NCBI RefSeq assembly: GCF_030268965.1
Contig: NZ_BSSE01000004.1
Location: 186,001-250,000, forward strand
Length of the DNA: 64,000 nt
Direction: 5' to 3'
From: Microtetraspora sp. NBRC 16547
Lineage (GTDB): Bacteria; Actinomycetota; Actinomycetes; Streptosporangiales; Streptosporangiaceae
Below are positions 29,508 to 38,112 of the stretch, one piece after another. How positions within the stretch are numbered: the first letter of the stretch is position 1; each line of letters starts with the position of its first letter. The position numbers were made by a program, and so were the translations under genes. The notes beneath the pieces were generated by a model, which saw only the letters and a list, made by a program, of their open reading frames with translations, made no database searches and was not told the origin of the DNA.

Positions 29508-31451
29508 CTAGCGGGCGCGGCGGCTGCGCAGGAAGTCGCTGACGACGTACTCGCCGAGTCGCTCGGCGCTGGGGGAGAAGACCCGGCCTCCGTTGCGCCG
29601 GGCGACCTCGTCGACGAAGGCGCGCAGCCGCTCGTCGGCGGCCAGCATGAACACGTTGATGGTCGCCCGCCGACGGGTCATCTTGTCGACCTCGGCGAGG
29701 GTGAGTTCGAGGGTCTCCGGCGAGGGCGGCCAGTCGAAGCGCGGCACGCCGTTGCGGAGCAGGTGGGCCGTGGGCTCGCCGTCGGTGACCACCAGGACGA
29801 CCGGCTCGAAGTCCGGGTGCCGGTCGAGGTGGCGGCCGGCGATCAGCAGCGCGTGGTGCAGGTTGGTGCCCTGGACCATGTCCCACTCCAGCCCGGCCAG
29901 CTCGTCGGCCCGGAGCACCCGCGCGTAGTTCGAGAACCCGATGATCTGCACGGCGTCCTGCGGGAACTTGGCAGTCACCAGCGCCTGGAGGGCCAGCGCG
30001 GTCTGCTTGGCCGCCGCCCAGGTGCCCCGCAGGGCCATGGAGTACGACAGGTCGACCAGCAGGCAGACCGCCGCCGCGGACCTCCGCTCGGTCTCCATGA
30101 TCTCGAAGTCGTCGACCGAGAGGGTGACCGGGGAGCCGCCGCCGCGCCGTACGCCGTTGACGATCGTGCGGACGACGTCGATCGGCTGCTCGTCGCCGAA
30201 CCGCCAGGGCCGGGTGGATCCGGTCAGCTCGCCCGCGGCCCCGGCGTCCCGCTGGTCGTGGTCGCCGCGGCGGCTGGACTGGAGCGAGGAGAACGCCCGG
30301 CGGAGCGCGGTCTCGCCGAGCCGGCGCACGGCCTTCGGGGTGAGTTCGAGCTTGCCGCGGTGGCGGCGGAGGTATCCCTGGGCCTCCAGCTCGCGTTCGA
30401 TCCGCCGGAGGGCCTCCAGGTCGTCCACCGCGGACCGGCCGAGCGCCCGCCGGATCGCCGCCTCGTCGATGTCGTCGAGCCGGGCTCCGGGGTAATCCTG
30501 GCGGAGGGCGGACTCCAGCTCGCCGAGGTCGGCCAGCTCCTGCAGGGCGGTCACGGCGTCGCCCATGCCCATGGGGTCCTCGCCGGACAGCCGCTCGGGC
30601 GAGTCCCAGGCGAGATCGGGACGCCGGGCGTACAGGCTCTCGCCGAGGCGGCGCATCTGCTCGGCCAGCCCGGCCTGCTCCAGCGTCTGCTCGATCAGGC
30701 CGGCCAGCTCGGCCCGCTGCTCCGGGGTCAGCGACGCGAGCAGCCGTTGCGCCGCCGCGGCCCGGCGGGCGAGCTGGTCGACGAGTTCCTCGAGGTTCCG
30801 CGGATTCTCCGGGAACATATCCCCATATTTCCGCATAAAGTCGGCGAAATCGTCTTGGGTGTGCTCCCCGCGGGCGTCCCGGTCGAGCATGTCGTTGAGG
30901 TCCGTCATCATCTGGCGGACCCGCTCCATGGCGGCGGGATCGGGGTTGGCCAGCGCGTCCCGCATGCCGCGGAACCGGCTGTCCAGGACCTCCCTGCGGA
31001 GCAGGTCGCGCAGCTCGTCGAACGTCCGGCGCGCGGCCGCCGAGCGCCAGTCGTAGGAGCCGAGCTCCTGAACGGCCCGGGACGTGTCAGCGGGAAGCGC
31101 GTCGAGCGCCGCCTCCCGGAACCTGGCGTCGTCCGACGGGTCGGGGAACAGCTCGGCCCGCTCCTGCCCGATCGCGGTGTCCAGCAGGGTGCGGGCCCGT
31201 TCCAGGGTCCCGTCGAGCCGGGTGCCCGACCGCAGCTCCCCGCGGCGTCGCCGTACCTGGCGGAGCAGGTCGTCCAGGCCGCGCCGTTCCGAGGCTCCGG
31301 GGAGGCCGCGTCTCAGCAGGTCACGCAGCGCGTCCAGCGGTGTCGATCCGGACAGGATGGCGTCGCCCATGCCGTCCAGCGCCTCGCGCACGTCGTACGG
31401 CGGGGCCAATGGATCCGGCCCGTCGTGATACTCCCCGTACAGGTAAGCCAC
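29508..31451 (-). CDS. VWA-domain protein paired with MoxR-like AAA ATPase
   Basis: This 647-residue protein has a long charged helical N-terminus and a C-terminal von Willebrand A domain. The MIDAS metal site is DLSYSM (DxSxS) in VCLLVDLSYSMALRGTW, with TDGEPTA later. Such proteins act with a ChlI/MoxR AAA+ ATPase in metal insertion or protein remodelling. Here that partner lies two genes upstream on the same strand, separated by a lipoprotein gene. The substrate is unknown. The GTG start has no clear ribosome-binding site. Confidence 0.85.
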   Translation of the reverse strand: MAYLYGEYHDGPDPLAPPYDVREALDGMGDAILSGSTPLDALRDLLRRGLPGASERRGLDDLLRQVRRRRGELRSGTRLDGTLERARTLLDTAIGQERAELFPDPSDDARFREAALDALPADTSRAVQELGSYDWRSAAARRTFDELRDLLRREVLDSRFRGMRDALANPDPAAMERVRQMMTDLNDMLDRDARGEHTQDDFADFMRKYGDMFPENPRNLEELVDQLARRAAAAQRLLASLTPEQRAELAGLIEQTLEQAGLAEQMRRLGESLYARRPDLAWDSPERLSGEDPMGMGDAVTALQELADLGELESALRQDYPGARLDDIDEAAIRRALGRSAVDDLEALRRIERELEAQGYLRRHRGKLELTPKAVRRLGETALRRAFSSLQSSRRGDHDQRDAGAAGELTGSTRPWRFGDEQPIDVVRTIVNGVRRGGGSPVTLSVDDFEIMETERRSAAAVCLLVDLSYSMALRGTWAAAKQTALALQALVTAKFPQDAVQIIGFSNYARVLRADELAGLEWDMVQGTNLHHALLIAGRHLDRHPDFEPVVLVVTDGEPTAHLLRNGVPRFDWPPSPETLELTLAEVDKMTRRRATINVFMLAADERLRAFVDEVARRNGGRVFSPSAERLGEYVVSDFLRSRRAR

Positions 31452-31499
31452 GGGACCACGCTACCCGCCGGTGCCGGACCCGTCAGGGGCGCGAGGCGA

Positions 31500-32363
31500 T
31501 CACGGCGCGCACTGGGCGCCCTGGCAGGGATACACCTCCCGGACCTCCGCGATCTCTCCGCTGGCCGGGAGATAGTCCAGCTTCACCTGCATCTCCTTCC
31601 GCGCGCCGAGGACGCGGGCGAGGTCGGTGTTCCTGCACTGCAGGGTCCCCACGCCGTCCGAGTCGGCGTTCGTCGGCTGGAACGACTCATCGGCGCAGGT
31701 CGCACTGACACGGAAGAAGGGCGTCAGACCGGTGTAGACGAGGGTGACGGGGGCGCCGGACCGCTTCGTGAAGGAGTAACCGGTCTTCGGCACCCTCTTC
31801 ACCGCGTAAGGCGTGAAGACGACGGCACCCGCGCCCGAGGGGGTGACCTCGCCGAACGCCGTCCTGGGGTCCTGCGGGGCATAGAGGAACTCGCGAGCCT
31901 GGGTGGCGGCGCCGGTGCCCGGGTCATACGTGACCTTCACCGGAACCGGGCCGAGACCGAGCGTGAACGACAGGTCCTTGTCGGTGCAGCGGGTGGTGCC
32001 GAGGCCCTTGGCGTCGATCGCGACCTTGCCCTCGGTCTCCTTGAGGTCGCACGCGGTCGTGACCCTGCGATAGTCCAGTGACCGCCCGAACGTCACCCGC
32101 ACGTCCTTGGCGGAGACGAGCGGCCGGACCTGGTACCGCTTGCTCTTGAGCTGCACCTTCCTGGGGCTGATGATCATCGCGCCCGTGCCGTCCGGGCGGG
32201 CGAAGCCGTACACGGTCCGTGTCGGCGCGGACTGGGCCGCGCGGGCCCCACCCGTCGTCGTCTGCTGCTGTGCCGTCGCACCCTGGGCTACCTGGGCGCA
32301 ACCGGTCACGGTGATCGTGACCAGTGTGGCGACTGCGAACGGGACGCGACCTCGCGTGAACAT
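31500..32363 (-). CDS. Lipoprotein with two related halves, unknown function
   Basis: This 287-residue lipoprotein has signal peptide VPFAVATLVTITVTGC with lipobox VTGC. The mature part holds two similar modules, each with a beta-rich pattern ending in a conserved Cys: TTACDLKETEG...TTRCTDKDL and SATCADESF...TLQCRNTDL. This points to an internal duplication of an extracellular domain. It does not match a family I recognise. It lies between the VWA and AAA genes on the same strand; a shared function is possible but unproven. Confidence 0.65.
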   Translation of the reverse strand: MFTRGRVPFAVATLVTITVTGCAQVAQGATAQQQTTTGGARAAQSAPTRTVYGFARPDGTGAMIISPRKVQLKSKRYQVRPLVSAKDVRVTFGRSLDYRRVTTACDLKETEGKVAIDAKGLGTTRCTDKDLSFTLGLGPVPVKVTYDPGTGAATQAREFLYAPQDPRTAFGEVTPSGAGAVVFTPYAVKRVPKTGYSFTKRSGAPVTLVYTGLTPFFRVSATCADESFQPTNADSDGVGTLQCRNTDLARVLGARKEMQVKLDYLPASGEIAEVREVYPCQGAQCAP

Positions 32364-32453
32364 GATGGGCCCCCATGGTGGTAGCGGCGGTTGTTGCGCT
32401 ACTTCAGATGGCGCCATCGGAGAAAAAGTTGCTGGAGGAAGGTCACGATCCGA

Positions 32454-33863
32454 TCATGTGCGGTAGACGGCGCCTCCGGGGAGCTCGTCCTTGGAGAGGC
32501 GGCGCAGGAGGTAGAGCCCTTCGAGCGCGAACTCCAGGGCCGCCGCGGCGTGACCGGGGGATTCGTCGCCCTCGCCCATGCCCAGCAGCGACATGATCTT
32601 GGCCAGGCCGTCCACCCGGCCGATGCGGCGCAGCAGCTCGGTGGCGGGCACCAGTTCGCCGGACTCCACCCGGGCGCCCTCGGAGAACCTGGCGAGCAGC
32701 CCGGACAGGTCGGCGCCGCCCAGCGAGCCCCGGAACGTCTCGGCGGTCGCCCGGCGCAGGAGATGGGCGAGGACCTCGACCTCGCGCCCCTCCTCGCTCA
32801 CCTCGAACTCGACCTTGCCGCGCAGCGTGTGCACGACGCCGGGAAGGTCGCACACCCGGGCCACCGCGCGCTCCTCACCGGACAGCGCGGCCCGCCGTAC
32901 GGCGGAGGCGGCGGCGGTCTCGGCGGCGGCGATCGAGAACCGCGCGGAGACCCCGGAGCGGCCGTCGACCGCGCTGGACTCGCGGACCAGCCGGGTGAAC
33001 CTGGCGACGACCTCGACGAGGTGATCCGGGAGGTCGGCGCCGAGCTCGTGCAGCGCGGCCTCCTGCCGGATCAGGACCAGCTCGTCGGCGATGCTGCGGG
33101 GGTAGTGCGTGCGGATCTCCGCGCCGAACCGGTCCTTGAGCGGCGTGATGATGCGGCCGCGGTTGGTGTAGTCCTCGGGGTTGGCGCTGGCGATCAACAG
33201 GATGTCGAGCGGGAGGCGCAGGTTGTATCCCCGGACCTGGATGTCGCGCTCCTCCAGCACGTTGAGCAGCGAGACCTGGATGCGCTCGGCGAGGTCGGGC
33301 AGCTCGTTGACCGAGAAGACCCCCCGGTTCGTCCGCGGCACGAGGCCGTAATGGACGGTCTCGGGGTCGCCGAGGGTGCGGCCTTCGGCGATCTTGATCG
33401 GGTCCACGTCGCCGATGAGGTCGCCCACCGAGGTGTCGGGCGTGGCCAGCTTCTCGCCGTAGCGGTCGTCGCGGTGCCGCCAGGCCACGGGCAGCGCGTC
33501 GCCCGCCGAGGCGGCCAGCCGTACGCACCGGACGCAGGCCGGGGCATAGGGGTGGTCGTTGATCTCGCAGCCCTCGACGACGGGCGTCCACTCGTCGAGC
33601 AGGCCGGCGACCGTGCGGATCAGCCGGGTCTTTCCCTGGCCGCGCTCGCCGAGGAGCACCAGATCGTGGCCCGCGATGAGGGCGCGTTCCAGGTGCGGCA
33701 GCACGGACTCGTCGAAACCGACGATGCCGGGGAACCGGGGCTCCCCCGAACGCAGCCGGGTGAGGAGGTTCTCGCGGATCTCGGCCTTCACGGTCCGATG
33801 GACGTGTCCACTCTCGCGCAGCTCGCGCAGAGTGCTGGGAGCAGGTGCGGGCGATTCGTGCAC
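32454..33863 (-). CDS. MoxR/ChlI-type AAA+ ATPase
   Basis: This 469-residue AAA+ protein has Walker A in LVLLGERGQGKTRLIR (about residues 67-82), Walker B in RGVFSVNELPDL and a sensor-1 Asn in ILLIASANPEDYTNRGR. It resembles the magnesium-chelatase ChlI subunit and MoxR chaperones, and also carries a Cys-rich loop (PACVRCVRLAASAGDA) within the ATPase domain. It likely works with the VWA protein at 29.5 kb. GTG start. In actinobacteria such AAA/VWA pairs are common, and their clients are mostly unknown. Confidence 0.88.
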   Translation of the reverse strand: MHESPAPAPSTLRELRESGHVHRTVKAEIRENLLTRLRSGEPRFPGIVGFDESVLPHLERALIAGHDLVLLGERGQGKTRLIRTVAGLLDEWTPVVEGCEINDHPYAPACVRCVRLAASAGDALPVAWRHRDDRYGEKLATPDTSVGDLIGDVDPIKIAEGRTLGDPETVHYGLVPRTNRGVFSVNELPDLAERIQVSLLNVLEERDIQVRGYNLRLPLDILLIASANPEDYTNRGRIITPLKDRFGAEIRTHYPRSIADELVLIRQEAALHELGADLPDHLVEVVARFTRLVRESSAVDGRSGVSARFSIAAAETAAASAVRRAALSGEERAVARVCDLPGVVHTLRGKVEFEVSEEGREVEVLAHLLRRATAETFRGSLGGADLSGLLARFSEGARVESGELVPATELLRRIGRVDGLAKIMSLLGMGEGDESPGHAAAALEFALEGLYLLRRLSKDELPGGAVYRT

Positions 33864-34037
33864 GGAGTCGAGACTACGTCGCCGTGGGGAGATCCGGCAT
33901 CTCAGTACGCGTGGGGATCTTGACTATTGTGTGAGGCCTATTGTGCGTCGATCCCCCCGTAGTGGGGAGAATCGGGGCAAGAGGGCAATTAGCGGCCCAG
34001 TAGTGACCCAGCAGTGTCGACAGGAGGAGGCGAGACG
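33864..34037. promoter_or_regulatory. Divergent promoter region, AAA ATPase / FIST gene
   Basis: This intergenic stretch holds CTATTGTG twice as direct repeats (33924-33931 and 33938-33945) near a TTGACT (33920-33925), bracketed by GGGGATC (33913-33919) and GATCCCC (33950-33956). It could be a promoter with operator repeats for either gene. The Shine-Dalgarno AGGAGGAGG for the FIST gene lies at 34022-34030. Confidence 0.4.
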
Positions 34038-35207
34038 ATGGCGGTTATGACGAGCCGGTTCGCCGATGGTCTCGCCGTGGGCACCGATCTCGTGGAGACG
34101 GCCGAGGCCGCCATCCGGCAGGCCCTGGCCGGGCTTTCCGGGCGACCCGACCTGGTCTGCTTCTTCATCTGCGGGGACGATGCCGACGACGTCACGCGTG
34201 CCGGGCAACGCGCCATGTCCCTGGTGTCCGGCGCGCACGTAATCGGATGCAGCGCCACCGGCGTGATCGGGGACGCACAGGGGGTGGAGCTCCGGCCCTC
34301 GGTGAGCGCCTGGGCCGCGTCACTCGGCGACGCCGAGGTGACGACCTTCGCCCTGGAGACGCTCCGTACCGAGGACCGTTTCGTGGTCATCGGCCTGCCG
34401 GAACGCGGGCCGGAGGACAGGGTCGCGATCCTGCTCGCCGACCCCTACAGCTTCCCGACGGACGCGTTCGTCGAGCATTCCGCCGAGGTGCTCGGCAACC
34501 TGCCGATCATCGGCGGCCTGGCCAACGCGCTCGCGGGCCGCGACTCGGTACGACTCTTCGCGGACGGCGAGACGTACACGGAGGGCGCGATCGGCGTCAT
34601 CCTGGGGGGCTCGCTGAAGGTGAGCACCGTGGTCAGCCAGGGCTGTCGCCCGATCGGGCCGACGATGGTGGTCACCCGGTCCGAGGACAACCTGCTGCTC
34701 GAACTGGCCGGCCAGCCCGCGCTCGCCCGTCTGGAGGACATCGTGAGCGGGCTCGGCGAGGCGGACCGGGAGCTGGTCGCGTCCGGGCTGCAGATCGGAC
34801 TCGCCATGGACGAGTACGCGGAGCGCCACGAACGCGGAGATTTCCTCATCAGAGGCGTGCTCGGCATCGACCCCGAGCGGGAGGCCGTCGCCATCGGGGA
34901 CGTGGTGGAGATCGGCAGGACCGTGCGCTTCCAGGTCAGGGACGCCGAGACCGCGGATGAGGACCTGTACGACCTGCTCGACGACTACGCCAACCAGGGC
35001 GGCCGGGTGGACGGCGCGCTTCTGTTCTCCTGCAACGGGCGGGGCTCCGCCATGTTCGGCTCGGCCGACCACGACGCCCTCGCCGTGCGCGACACGCTTG
35101 GGCCCATCGGCGTGGCGGGATTCTTCGCCGCCGGAGAGCTCGGCCCGGTGTCCGGGCAGAACCACGTGCACGGATTCACCGCGTCCATCCTGGTCTTCTC
35201 GTCCTAG
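34038..35207 (+). CDS. FIST N- and C-domain sensory protein
   Basis: This 389-residue protein matches the FIST layout: an N-terminal FIST domain (CFFICGDDADDVTRAGQRAM, then GAHVIGCSATGVIGDAQGVE) and a FIST-C domain ending in LLFSCNGRGSAMFG and GVAGFFAAGELGPVSGQNHV. FIST domains are thought to bind small ligands such as amino acids in signal transduction. ATG 34038 has a strong AGGAGGAGG. The end overlaps the convergent PLP decarboxylase gene by 4 nt. Confidence 0.85.
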   Translation: MAVMTSRFADGLAVGTDLVETAEAAIRQALAGLSGRPDLVCFFICGDDADDVTRAGQRAMSLVSGAHVIGCSATGVIGDAQGVELRPSVSAWAASLGDAEVTTFALETLRTEDRFVVIGLPERGPEDRVAILLADPYSFPTDAFVEHSAEVLGNLPIIGGLANALAGRDSVRLFADGETYTEGAIGVILGGSLKVSTVVSQGCRPIGPTMVVTRSEDNLLLELAGQPALARLEDIVSGLGEADRELVASGLQIGLAMDEYAERHERGDFLIRGVLGIDPEREAVAIGDVVEIGRTVRFQVRDAETADEDLYDLLDDYANQGGRVDGALLFSCNGRGSAMFGSADHDALAVRDTLGPIGVAGFFAAGELGPVSGQNHVHGFTASILVFSS

Positions 35208-36577
35208 AGATCCGTCCGCTGGGCGAGCTGCTCCAGCCGCTGGTGCAGGTGGTCCACATAGTCCTCGGACTCGGGCTTCATCAGGACGCTGCGCAGGATC
35301 CGGGCCCCGTCGGCGTCCTGAGCGATCTTCGGATGCCGGGCCGCCATGGCCTCCGCCCCGACCCGGAGCGTGCTCACGAAGACCGGGTCCTCGGCGTCCG
35401 CCATGCCGTCCTGGAGGATTCGGGCGCTTGCCGCGTCGATCCGGCTCAGCGTGGCGGGCTCGGTCACCGGGAAATAGCCGACGATGTCGAGCTCCGGCCG
35501 CTGGTACAGATCCAGGTGCTCGGACTCCTCGATCAGCTCGGCCCAGCGCACCGCCGCGCGCCGCCCGGCGGCGAGGACCTGCCCCAGCCCGTCCCGCGTG
35601 GGCGGAAGGAGCTGGAAGGTGAGCCACAGGGCCGCGGCGGCGGCGCCGGCGCGCGAGCACTCCAGGCTGATCTCCCCGAGGTGCAGCTCCTCCGAGGTGA
35701 AGTAGGTGTACGGGGAGTCATGGAGGTAGAAGCGGCCGACAGCCGGGTCGCGGAACAGCACCGCGCCACAGCCATACGGCTGGAGTCCGTGCTTGTGCGG
35801 GTCCACCACCACCGAGTCACACTGCGCGATCGCCCGCCAGGGCTCCTCGGGCAGCCCCTCCGGCCCGTCAGAGCCGGCCAGCAGCGTGAAGAAGCCCCCG
35901 TAGGCGGCGTCCACGTGGATGCGCACGCCGTACCGCTCACGCAGCGCCAGCGCCTCGTGGATCGGATCGACCGTGCCGAGCGCGGTGGTGCCCGCGGTGA
36001 GCACCACGGTGCCGACGCGTCCCGCGCGCAGCAGCTCCTCCAGCGCGTCGAGGTCCATCGCACCGCGGCCGTCCACCGGCACCGGATGTCCCTCGATCCC
36101 CAGGACCCCGCACATGCGGCTGTGCGTGTAGTGGGCCTCGGCGCTGTACGCGACGCCCCGGTCCGGGTGGAGTTCCCTGGCGACGAAGAGGGCTTCCAGG
36201 TTGGCGATGGTGCCGCTGGTGGTGAGATGCCCCAGATGCGTGTCCAGGCCGAACATCGCCGCCAGCCGCGCGACCACCTCGCGCTCCATCGCGGCGGTGG
36301 CCGGGCCGCCGTCCAGCGCGTGGTTGTTGGGGTTGATCAGCATGGCGGACAGGTAGCCCACGACCGCGGCCGGGTGCGGCGGCTTGAGCATCTGCCCGGC
36401 GTACCGCGGGTGGAAGAACGGAAAGTTGTCCCGCAGTCGCTCGCTGAACAGGTCGAACGCCGCGCCGAAGCGCTCATCGTCGATCCGCAGCGAGGGATGC
36501 GGGGTGACCTGCCCGAAGGTACGGGACCAGGTCTCGTTGGCGGTCACCGCCTCGTCGAGCCAGCGTCGCAAATCCAT
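35204..36577 (-). CDS. PLP-dependent decarboxylase (group II)
   Basis: This 457-residue fold-type I enzyme of the glutamate/aromatic amino-acid decarboxylase group has the PLP lysine in VVDPHKHGLQPYG and the Asp in VRIHVDAAYGGFF. LTTSGTIANLEALFVAREL binds the cofactor phosphate. It would release an amine from an amino acid (tyrosine, tryptophan, glutamate or a diamino acid); which one is not clear. ATG start with AGGAGAG upstream. It is divergent from the ECF sigma gene. Confidence 0.85.
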   Translation of the reverse strand: MDLRRWLDEAVTANETWSRTFGQVTPHPSLRIDDERFGAAFDLFSERLRDNFPFFHPRYAGQMLKPPHPAAVVGYLSAMLINPNNHALDGGPATAAMEREVVARLAAMFGLDTHLGHLTTSGTIANLEALFVARELHPDRGVAYSAEAHYTHSRMCGVLGIEGHPVPVDGRGAMDLDALEELLRAGRVGTVVLTAGTTALGTVDPIHEALALRERYGVRIHVDAAYGGFFTLLAGSDGPEGLPEEPWRAIAQCDSVVVDPHKHGLQPYGCGAVLFRDPAVGRFYLHDSPYTYFTSEELHLGEISLECSRAGAAAAALWLTFQLLPPTRDGLGQVLAAGRRAAVRWAELIEESEHLDLYQRPELDIVGYFPVTEPATLSRIDAASARILQDGMADAEDPVFVSTLRVGAEAMAARHPKIAQDADGARILRSVLMKPESEDYVDHLHQRLEQLAQRTDL

Positions 36578-36671
36578 GAAGGCGCTCTCCTGACTTCATT
36601 TGGTCTCAAACAAAATATGCGTGCTCGATCGCCGCGCGCCAGTGCCGTACGGGGCTGGAGTTGCGGGCGTG

Positions 36672-36695
36672 TGTAACGGTTGATCGGGGTTCGTC
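36672..36695 (+). promoter_or_regulatory. Candidate ECF-type promoter
   Basis: TGTAAC (36672-36677) and CGTC (36692-36695) are spaced 14 nt apart, similar to the -35 TGTAAC / -10 CGTC pattern of autoregulated ECF sigma factors. It lies 45 nt upstream of the sigma gene. Confidence 0.4.
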
Positions 36696-36739
36696 CAAGC
36701 ACGGGTGTATTCCGCAGGACGACAAAGGGAGCGACGCTG

Positions 36740-37312
36740 GTGCGCCTGAAACAGACGGGACTGGCGGACATCGCCGATGATCCCGTGGCATTCGAAGCCT
36801 TCTATCGGCGCCATTTCGAGGCCGTGACCCGGTTCCTGGCACGGCGGGTGGGGGACCCGCACGCCGTGGCCGACCTCACGGCCGAGGTGTTCCTCGCGGT
36901 GCTCGACTCCGCGCACACCTACCGGCCGGGCAAGGGCAGCGAGATCGCCTGGCTGTACGGCGTGGCCCGCAACACGCTGCTCGCCGAGCGGCGCCGCTCG
37001 GCCAGAGAGTTGCGTGCGAACAGCCGGATCGCGGGGCGCCGGCTGCTCGAAAGCGACGACGTGTCCCGGCTGGAGGATCGGATCGACGCCGAGTCTCCCG
37101 CCCGGCGGGCCATGGAGGCGATGGCCGGACTCCCGGAGAACGACCGGGCTCTGCTGGAACTCGTCGCGGTCGACGGCCTCAGTCCGGCGGAGGCCGCCGC
37201 CGCCCTCGGCATCCGGCAGGGAACGGCCCGAGTCAGGCTCCACCGCGCGCGTCGCGCGCTCCAGCAGATCCCCGGCGTCGTGCCACCTCTCGTGATGGAA
37301 GGACACCGATGA
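36740..37312 (+). CDS. ECF-type RNA polymerase sigma factor
   Basis: This 190-residue sigma-70 family protein has region 2 (FEAFYRRHFEAVTRFLARRV, then DLTAEVFLAVLDSAHTYRP and IAWLYGVARNTLLAERRR) and region 4 with a helix-turn-helix (LSPAEAAAALGIRQGTARVR). It directs RNA polymerase to stress or envelope genes. GTG 36740 was chosen because AAAGGGAG lies 8 nt upstream. The stop overlaps the next gene (ATGA), whose product may be its membrane-bound regulator. Confidence 0.9.
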   Translation: MRLKQTGLADIADDPVAFEAFYRRHFEAVTRFLARRVGDPHAVADLTAEVFLAVLDSAHTYRPGKGSEIAWLYGVARNTLLAERRRSARELRANSRIAGRRLLESDDVSRLEDRIDAESPARRAMEAMAGLPENDRALLELVAVDGLSPAEAAAALGIRQGTARVRLHRARRALQQIPGVVPPLVMEGHR

Positions 37313-37983
37313 ACGACACGTTCGAAGACCGCCTGCTCGCCGAGCTCAAGACCGAGATGGCCATCCGGCCCGCACGTGCCGCCGCTCCGCGCCGGATGAC
37401 CGGCCGCCGGATCTTCGCCGCGGCCGGAGTCCTCGGGCTCGCGGCGGCCGCGGCCGTCGCCGTGCCGATGGTGGTCGGCACGGACACCCCCGCGTACGCG
37501 CTGACGAAGAACGCCGACGGCTCGATCAATCTCAAGATCCACGAGTTCCGGGACCCGGACCAGGTCGAAAGGGATCTGGCTGGCATGGGTGTGACCGCCG
37601 ACATCACCTACCTGCCCCTGGGCAAGTGGTGCGGCAATCTCCGCGTCACCCCTGTGGACGGCGATCATCTCTCGATGTCGCCAGAGGAACTGGCGAGCGA
37701 GGATCCGGCCGTGACGGAGAAAGCCCGGAAGAGGCTGCTGAGCTCGATCTCCTACAAGGCCATCGAGATGCGCAACGGCATCACGATCCATCCGGAGTAC
37801 ATCAAGCCCGGACAGGTCGCGGTGATCGAGGTCGCGGAGAACCAGGTGAAACCCACGGACAGCCCCGGGGTCGTCTGGTCCGTCCGTGGGCACCTGTCGG
37901 CCGGCCCGGCCAAGCCGTGCCAGGTGGTCGACCAGCCCGGCGCGTTCGAGGTCGGCGACGCCACCCCTCCGCCCGGTAGCTGA
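37309..37983 (+). CDS. Membrane protein coupled to ECF sigma factor
   Basis: This 224-residue protein has a short cytoplasmic N-terminus, one transmembrane helix (IFAAAGVLGLAAAAAVAVPMV, about residues 42-62) and an extracytoplasmic domain with a lone Cys pair (GKWCGN, KPCQVV). No zinc-binding HxxxCxxC anti-sigma motif is visible. The 4-nt overlap with the sigma gene suggests a functional pair, perhaps an atypical anti-sigma factor; that is inference. Confidence 0.6.
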   Translation: MNDTFEDRLLAELKTEMAIRPARAAAPRRMTGRRIFAAAGVLGLAAAAAVAVPMVVGTDTPAYALTKNADGSINLKIHEFRDPDQVERDLAGMGVTADITYLPLGKWCGNLRVTPVDGDHLSMSPEELASEDPAVTEKARKRLLSSISYKAIEMRNGITIHPEYIKPGQVAVIEVAENQVKPTDSPGVVWSVRGHLSAGPAKPCQVVDQPGAFEVGDATPPPGS

Positions 37984-38112
37984 CCGTTCACCGGCTCGTC
38001 CGTCAACGGCGGGGAGGCCGAAGACGCGATGTCGGCCCTCCCTCGTGAGCCCTGTGCGACACGGGGTGGGTGGGCCGCATGGCGACTGGCGGCCGAATGG
38101 CAGACTTCCGCC

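Noticed and set aside
29430-32081. An 883-codon plus-strand frame opposite the VWA and lipoprotein genes
   Set aside because: Its translation is low complexity and matches no family; the minus-strand genes have clear signal peptides and motifs.
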